Below are positions 23,387 to 26,791 of a stretch of 26,791 nt of DNA, piece by piece (within the stretch, counting starts at the first letter, position 1; every line of letters starts with the position of its first letter). The DNA lies in the NCBI GenBank assembly GCA_937884975.1, contig CAKZZS010000047.1, positions 1 to 26,791 on the forward strand. Reading direction: 5' to 3'. The notes below the pieces were generated by a model. The model saw only the letters and a program-made list of their open reading frames with translations. It was not told the DNA's origin and did not search any database. Both the position numbers and the translations under genes were made by a program. The stretch comes from an uncultured Clostridia bacterium (GTDB taxonomy: Bacteria; Bacillota; Clostridia; Oscillospirales; Acutalibacteraceae).

Positions 23387-24532
23387 TTAAAAATACAGCT
23401 TTTCAGTATTCGGAACATTATTGACAAGATAATTCTTACAAAAATCAACGACGCTCTTTACATAAGAATCGTTTATATCCTTCTTTTCCATAAACCAACG
23501 CATAAGACGGGTATATGTAATAACCTCGCACATTTTTATAACGCTGTTAATGAACTGCTCATCTTTGTCAGCGAAATAATACTTAAATGTATCGTAGCAG
23601 AACTGTTCGCAGTATTCCCGTTTAACACCGAAGAACTCCTGGGCATTCAGCTTATCGACGCAGCTGAAACCGACATAAGCAGCAAAGATGGCGGCAAATT
23701 CAAAAATCGGATGTCCCATAGAAAGCGTATCCATATCAATAAGCAGGTTTTCACCGTTCTGCTGCATAATGTTCTTGATATGAAAATCGCCGTGAAGCAT
23801 AGTGTTTGTATCGGGAATATCGTTGACAAGCTTTAAGAGCTTTTCTCCGATTTCCTCGGGCAAATGCTTTGAGGTAAAGTTTGTCCATTTAAGGACTTCC
23901 TGCTTTTTGTCGGGAAGCTCGCCCGGCTTGAGAGTTGTGGCGTGCATTGTCTTTAAGATTTCAACGCTCTGTTTTGCAAGTGAAGCGACATCCTCACCTT
24001 CGTTAATGAGAGTTGCAAAGGATTTGGCGTTCAACAGTTCAAATACCGAACCGTACAGGTCACCGACCTGAACAACATCGTATGGAATTGCCGTAGGAAT
24101 ACCCATTACAAAGGCTTTTCTCGCAAGCTCTCTCTCATTATGTATTTCGGCAAGAGAATCAGGATTTTTATAAACCTTAACGATAGTGTCCGGGTCCGTG
24201 CGGTAAACAATTCCGTTAGCACCCTCGCCTATTACTTCACAGCCTTCAACCGAAAGCTTTCTGTAAGCCTTTTTTACCTCCATCATCTCGGAGAAGCCTG
24301 TCATATCAAAGATTTCATAAACCTCCGAGGAGCAGTTTATAACCTTTGTAGTATCATTTGCTTTTTTAAGTCTTAAAACAACACGAAGTCCTGCGCTTGA
24401 AATATATTCAAGCTCGCTCGCATCAAGCGTAAGCTCGCCGTCAAATACGCCGATTTCGTCGTTAATTCTCTTTTCAACCTCTGCTGCATTAGTTGAATCA
24501 ATTCTGCCTGAAAGCTTAATTATTTTTTTCAT
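23387..24532 (-). CDS. STAS domain fused to aminoglycoside phosphotransferase-like kinase
   Basis: 381-residue fusion. Residues 1-88 are a STAS domain with acceptor loop YISSAGLRVVL (Ser45/Ser46). Residues about 92-340 are a kinase-fold domain of the APH/choline kinase class, like the TIGR02172 family: glycine loop IGEGANGIVY (101-110), Lys119 in VKVYK, catalytic loop HGDFHIKN (247-254, Asp249, Asn254) and metal-binding IDMDTL (Asp266/Asp268). All key residues are present, so it should be active. The STAS part closely resembles the next gene product, including a shared EIFDMTGF/EIFEMTGF C-terminal motif, suggesting duplication. It could phosphorylate a small molecule or a protein under STAS control. 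AAAGGAG precedes the start. Confidence 0.87.
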   Translation of the reverse strand: MKKIIKLSGRIDSTNAAEVEKRINDEIGVFDGELTLDASELEYISSAGLRVVLRLKKANDTTKVINCSSEVYEIFDMTGFSEMMEVKKAYRKLSVEGCEVIGEGANGIVYRTDPDTIVKVYKNPDSLAEIHNERELARKAFVMGIPTAIPYDVVQVGDLYGSVFELLNAKSFATLINEGEDVASLAKQSVEILKTMHATTLKPGELPDKKQEVLKWTNFTSKHLPEEIGEKLLKLVNDIPDTNTMLHGDFHIKNIMQQNGENLLIDMDTLSMGHPIFEFAAIFAAYVGFSCVDKLNAQEFFGVKREYCEQFCYDTFKYYFADKDEQFINSVIKMCEVITYTRLMRWFMEKKDINDSYVKSVVDFCKNYLVNNVPNTEKLYF

Positions 24533-24545
24533 AGTCTAAACTCCT

Positions 24546-25109
24546 TTATTCGTATTTGCCGAATACTTTATTGAACAATGCCTTATACTCTTTATATGCA
24601 AAATATTCGGCAAGCTCTTTTGTATATTCAAGTACCGTTTCGTGGTACCAGCGTTGCTGTTTTGGATCTTTTTCGTTAAAGCGCTCAAAAACCGCTTCTC
24701 CCAATATGTCGTAATCCTTTGCGAGAGAGCGCATATTCGACAGTTTATCAGCTACCCAAAGTATTTTTGAGTTTATACCGCTATCCTTTAATACGGCGAG
24801 GCTTTCCTCTTTTCTGATTTTCCAAGAAGCGCTTGCCTTCATTTCAGGTCGCTTATCCTCGGTTTCGTGAGCTACAAGCTCGGCTATTTTGGGACCGAAG
24901 TTATTGAGAATATCCTCGGCGGTAGTTTCCGTATCTTCAACCGTATCATGAAGTACAGCCGCCGCTAAAACATCAGTGTCTTTTGTCATTGTTCCTGCAA
25001 TAACCGCAACCTCAAGCGGATGCAATATGTAAGCGCCGCCGTCCTTTCTCGTTTGCCCCTCGTGAGCCTTTACGGCAAAAATTATTGCTTTATCAAGAAC
25101 ACTTTTCAT
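24546..25109 (-). CDS. RelA/SpoT-type HD domain hydrolase (small alarmone hydrolase-like)
   Basis: 187-residue stand-alone HD-domain protein resembling the hydrolase half of Rel/SpoT and MESH1-type small alarmone hydrolases, which cleave ppGpp to GDP (or GTP) plus pyrophosphate in the cytosol. Seen residues are His30 in ILHPLEVA, His54-Asp55 with Glu58-Asp59 in LHDTVEDT (HD metal pair plus the ED pair needed for hydrolysis), and Asp121 in VADKLSNMR. No synthetase, TGS or ACT domain is present. AGGAG precedes the start, and it is the first gene of the minus-strand signalling operon, 13 bases ahead of the STAS-kinase gene. Substrate could also be another pyrophosphorylated nucleotide. Confidence 0.85.
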   Translation of the reverse strand: MKSVLDKAIIFAVKAHEGQTRKDGGAYILHPLEVAVIAGTMTKDTDVLAAAVLHDTVEDTETTAEDILNNFGPKIAELVAHETEDKRPEMKASASWKIRKEESLAVLKDSGINSKILWVADKLSNMRSLAKDYDILGEAVFERFNEKDPKQQRWYHETVLEYTKELAEYFAYKEYKALFNKVFGKYE

Positions 25110-25140
25110 ATTTATGTCTCCTATATAATAATTATTTTTA

Positions 25141-25170
25141 ATTATATCATAAAACCTGCCGAAATTACAA
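25141..25170 (-). promoter_or_regulatory. Putative promoter of the signalling operon
   Basis: Minus strand: TTGTAA (25170-25165, 4 of 6), 18-base spacer, extended -10 TGATATAAT with perfect TATAAT at 25146-25141. The palindrome AATAATTATT occurs on both sides, at 25127-25136 and 25169-25178. Confidence 0.6.
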
Positions 25171-25196
25171 TAATTATTACGGCTTTTTCAACAGGT

Positions 25197-25224
25197 TTGA
25201 TGGACTTTTTATAAGTTTTATGAT
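25197..25224 (+). promoter_or_regulatory. Putative promoter of the oxidoreductase-hydrolase pair
   Basis: TTGATG (25197-25202, 4 of 6), 16-base spacer, TATGAT (25219-25224, 5 of 6). Its -35 borders the -35 of the divergent signalling-operon promoter. Confidence 0.45.
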
Positions 25225-25284
25225 AATATTATTTAAAGCGTTTAATCGCTGAAATAATCAGAATTTAATCAAAGGATAAAAGCC

Positions 25285-25848
25285 ATGGTTTTATATATCA
25301 ACAGTTGTGTCCGTGAGGACTCACGGACTGATAAAATAGCAAGAGCAGTTTTAGGAAAAATCGGTAACGATTATAAAGAGCTTTATCTGCCCGAAGAAAA
25401 TTTGCAACCGTTGTCAAGAGAAAGACTTGAAAGAAGAACAATGCTTATTGAAAGCGGCGATTATTCGGACGAAATATTTTCTTATGCAAAGCAATTTGCG
25501 TCTGCAGATAAAATAGTAATTTCGGCTCCTTTTTGGGACTTATCCTTCCCCTCTCTGCTTAAGTTGTATATTGAAAACATTTATGTAACGGGAATAGTTT
25601 CGGAATACACCGCTGACGGCAGACCGCGCGGCTTATGCAAGGCAAAGGAACTTATATATGTCACTACTGCAGGCGGTCCGTATGTTCCAGATTACAGCTA
25701 CGGGTATATTAAAGACCTTTGCGAAAACTATCTCGGCATATCCGAGGTTAACCTGATTTATGCAGAAATGCTTGACGTTGACGGATTTGACGAGGAAAGA
25801 ATCGTTTCAAAGGTAATTGACGATATAAACGAAGGAAATATTGTATGA
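25285..25848 (+). CDS. NAD(P)H:FMN oxidoreductase / azoreductase-like flavodoxin-fold protein
   Basis: 187-residue soluble protein with the flavodoxin-like fold of NAD(P)H-dependent quinone reductases and azoreductases. The first strand MVLYINSCVREDSRTDKIA holds the FMN phosphate loop (SxxxxSRT), and the APFWDLSFPSLLKLYIENI block (about 80-98) is the flavin isoalloxazine loop of this family. TTAGGPY (about 130-136) is the second flavin loop. It would transfer two electrons from NAD(P)H to quinones, azo dyes or flavins. AAAGGAT lies upstream of the ATG. Its TGA overlaps the next ATG by 4 bases (ATGA), so it forms a two-gene operon with the hydrolase. Natural substrate unknown. Confidence 0.83.
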   Translation: MVLYINSCVREDSRTDKIARAVLGKIGNDYKELYLPEENLQPLSRERLERRTMLIESGDYSDEIFSYAKQFASADKIVISAPFWDLSFPSLLKLYIENIYVTGIVSEYTADGRPRGLCKAKELIYVTTAGGPYVPDYSYGYIKDLCENYLGISEVNLIYAEMLDVDGFDEERIVSKVIDDINEGNIV

Positions 25849-26645
25849 CTATTCCAATAAGAAAAGTGAATACGGGCGAATTCACTATGAATTACTTTAC
25901 CTTCGGTGAGGGTGAAAAGACCTTTGTCATTCTCCCCGGCTTAAGTGTTCAGAGCGTGATGCCTTCGGCAGAGATTATTGCGAAGGCTTATGACATTATA
26001 GCAAAAGAATTTACCGTATATGTGTTCGACCGAAGAAACGAGCTGCCGCAAAGCTACTCGGTTTATGATATGGCTGACGATACGGCAGAAGTGTTTATCA
26101 CACTCGGATTAAAAGATGTTTACCTTTTCGGCGCTTCTCAGGGCGGTATGATTGCTATGACAATCGCCGCAAAACATCCCGAGCTTGTCAAGAAGCTGAT
26201 GCTCGGCTCATCCTCGGCTCGAATTACTGACGGTCAGTATAAATCAATCAGCAAGTGGCTCGATTTGGCAGAGAAAAAAGAACGGGTACACCTTAACCTT
26301 GAAATGGGAAGAGTTCTCTACCCAGAAGCCATGTTTGAAAAATTCAAGGACACTTTGGCTTCTTTGGGAGAGAGTATAACCGACAGTGATTTAGAGCGAT
26401 TTATTACTCTTGCTGAAGGTACAAAGGACTTTGATATTTCCGAAAAACTAAATGAAATAACTTGTCCTGTTTTATCACTCGGAGCCGCAGATGACAACGT
26501 ACTACCGTATGCTGCTGAGGAGCTTGAAAGCCTGTTTTCGGGAAAGGAAAACTTTGAAAGCCATTTATACAACGGCTACGGTCATGCTGCATTTGATACT
26601 GCGCCGGACTATAAGGAAAGACTGTTACGATTTATGCTTAAATAA
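25845..26645 (+). CDS. Alpha/beta hydrolase
   Basis: 266-residue cytosolic alpha/beta hydrolase fold protein. The oxyanion region is VILPGLS (28-34), the nucleophile elbow is GASQGG (Ser98), the acid is Asp216 or Asp217 in LGAADDNVLP, and the base is His247 in GYGHAAFD. The complete triad and the absence of a signal peptide point to an active intracellular esterase, lactonase or C-C hydrolase; specificity cannot be told. It overlaps the oxidoreductase gene by ATGA, so the two are probably translated in tandem and may act on one compound. A terminator follows 18 bases after the stop. Confidence 0.88.
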   Translation: MTIPIRKVNTGEFTMNYFTFGEGEKTFVILPGLSVQSVMPSAEIIAKAYDIIAKEFTVYVFDRRNELPQSYSVYDMADDTAEVFITLGLKDVYLFGASQGGMIAMTIAAKHPELVKKLMLGSSSARITDGQYKSISKWLDLAEKKERVHLNLEMGRVLYPEAMFEKFKDTLASLGESITDSDLERFITLAEGTKDFDISEKLNEITCPVLSLGAADDNVLPYAAEELESLFSGKENFESHLYNGYGHAAFDTAPDYKERLLRFMLK

Positions 26646-26663
26646 AAACCTTTTATATTAAAA

Positions 26664-26688
26664 CAGAGCGTGGATTTTCCACGCTCTG
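26664..26688. terminator. Bidirectional terminator with stem shared with 19282-19312
   Basis: Perfect 10-base stem CAGAGCGTGG / CCACGCTCTG with loop ATTTT, followed on the plus strand by AATTTTTTG. It separates the convergent alpha/beta hydrolase gene and the minus-strand gene at the window edge. Confidence 0.87.
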
Positions 26689-26699
26689 AATTTTTTGTC

Positions 26700-26791
26700 T
26701 TATTCTTCGGGAATTTCGATATTTGTAGCGTCTCCGAGTCCGTTCAAAGTAACTGATTTAACAACAAGAGGTTTAATTGCCTCGCTATCGT
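26700..26791 (-). CDS. C-terminal fragment of an unrecognised protein
   Basis: The last 30 codons of a minus-strand gene run off the window. The readable end is DSEAIKPLVVKSVTLNGLG followed by DATNIEIPEE and a TAA stop at 26702-26700. The alternation of hydrophobic and polar residues suggests beta structure. Its position right behind a bidirectional terminator, convergent with the hydrolase, supports a real gene end. No family can be named from this piece. Confidence 0.5.
   Translation of the reverse strand, partial: DSEAIKPLVVKSVTLNGLGDATNIEIPEE

Noticed and set aside
1..26791. Search for tRNA, rRNA, CRISPR arrays, insertion sequences and riboswitches.
   Set aside because: No cloverleaf, direct-repeat array, transposase or recognisable riboswitch leader was seen; gaps between genes are short and explained by promoters and terminators.

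Overview
The window looks like a chromosomal segment of a gut-type Gram-positive anaerobe of the class Clostridia, probably Oscillospirales/Ruminococcaceae. The pointers are strong AGGAGG-type ribosome binding sites, moderate-to-low GC with AT-rich sigma-A-like promoters, a queH-type epoxyqueuosine reductase, DUF3793 and DUF4250 proteins, and SpoIIE/STAS signalling proteins. No species can be named. No rRNA, tRNA, CRISPR array, insertion sequence or phage gene was seen.

Layout. (1) 64-2552, minus strand: three separately promoted genes for QueH, an AIM24/TIGR00266 protein and a membrane-anchored alkaline-phosphatase-fold hydrolase. (2) 2684-16825, plus strand: a very tightly packed run of 16 genes that reads as one operon of about 14 kb. 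It opens with a consensus TTGACA promoter whose start region is covered by one of two near-identical palindromes (GGTTAGC-N4-GCTAACC). It closes with a DtxR-family metal-dependent repressor and a strong terminator. In between lie DUF3793, four class I SAM methyltransferases, an ICMT-like membrane methyltransferase, a MacB/FtsX-type ABC pair, two L-2-amino-thiazoline-4-carboxylate (ATC) hydrolase paralogues, a pair of half-size ABC transporters with exporter fold, a ZIP metal transporter, an unrecognised four-helix membrane protein and DUF4250. (3) 16868-19312, plus strand: an AlkZ-related protein and a compact family 2 glycoside hydrolase. (4) 19329-25170, minus strand: a six-gene signalling operon, in transcription order RelA/SpoT-type HD hydrolase, STAS-kinase fusion, STAS protein, SpoIIE phosphatase fused to a histidine-kinase-like ATPase, YihY/BrkB membrane protein, and a nucleoside phosphorylase-fold protein. 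(5) 25197-26688, plus strand: an NAD(P)H:FMN oxidoreductase-like protein and an alpha/beta hydrolase. (6) 26700-26791, minus strand: the C-terminal end of an unrecognised gene.

The best candidate for an undescribed system is region 2. The repressor carries the Met/Cys/Glu/His ligand pattern of iron-type DtxR rather than the Asp pattern of MntR, and the leader palindromes have DtxR-like half-sites. This suggests an iron-repressed system for importing, methylating and/or hydrolysing a small metal-binding molecule. One specific hypothesis is capture and ring opening of a thiazoline-containing siderophore: ATC hydrolase homologues sit beside YbtPQ/IrtAB-like half-transporters. No NRPS, PKS or precursor peptide was found, so local synthesis is not evident. 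Region 4 is a second interesting module: a partner-switching cassette with no sigma factor or separate anti-sigma factor, fused in unusual ways and linked to two putative nucleotide-metabolising enzymes.
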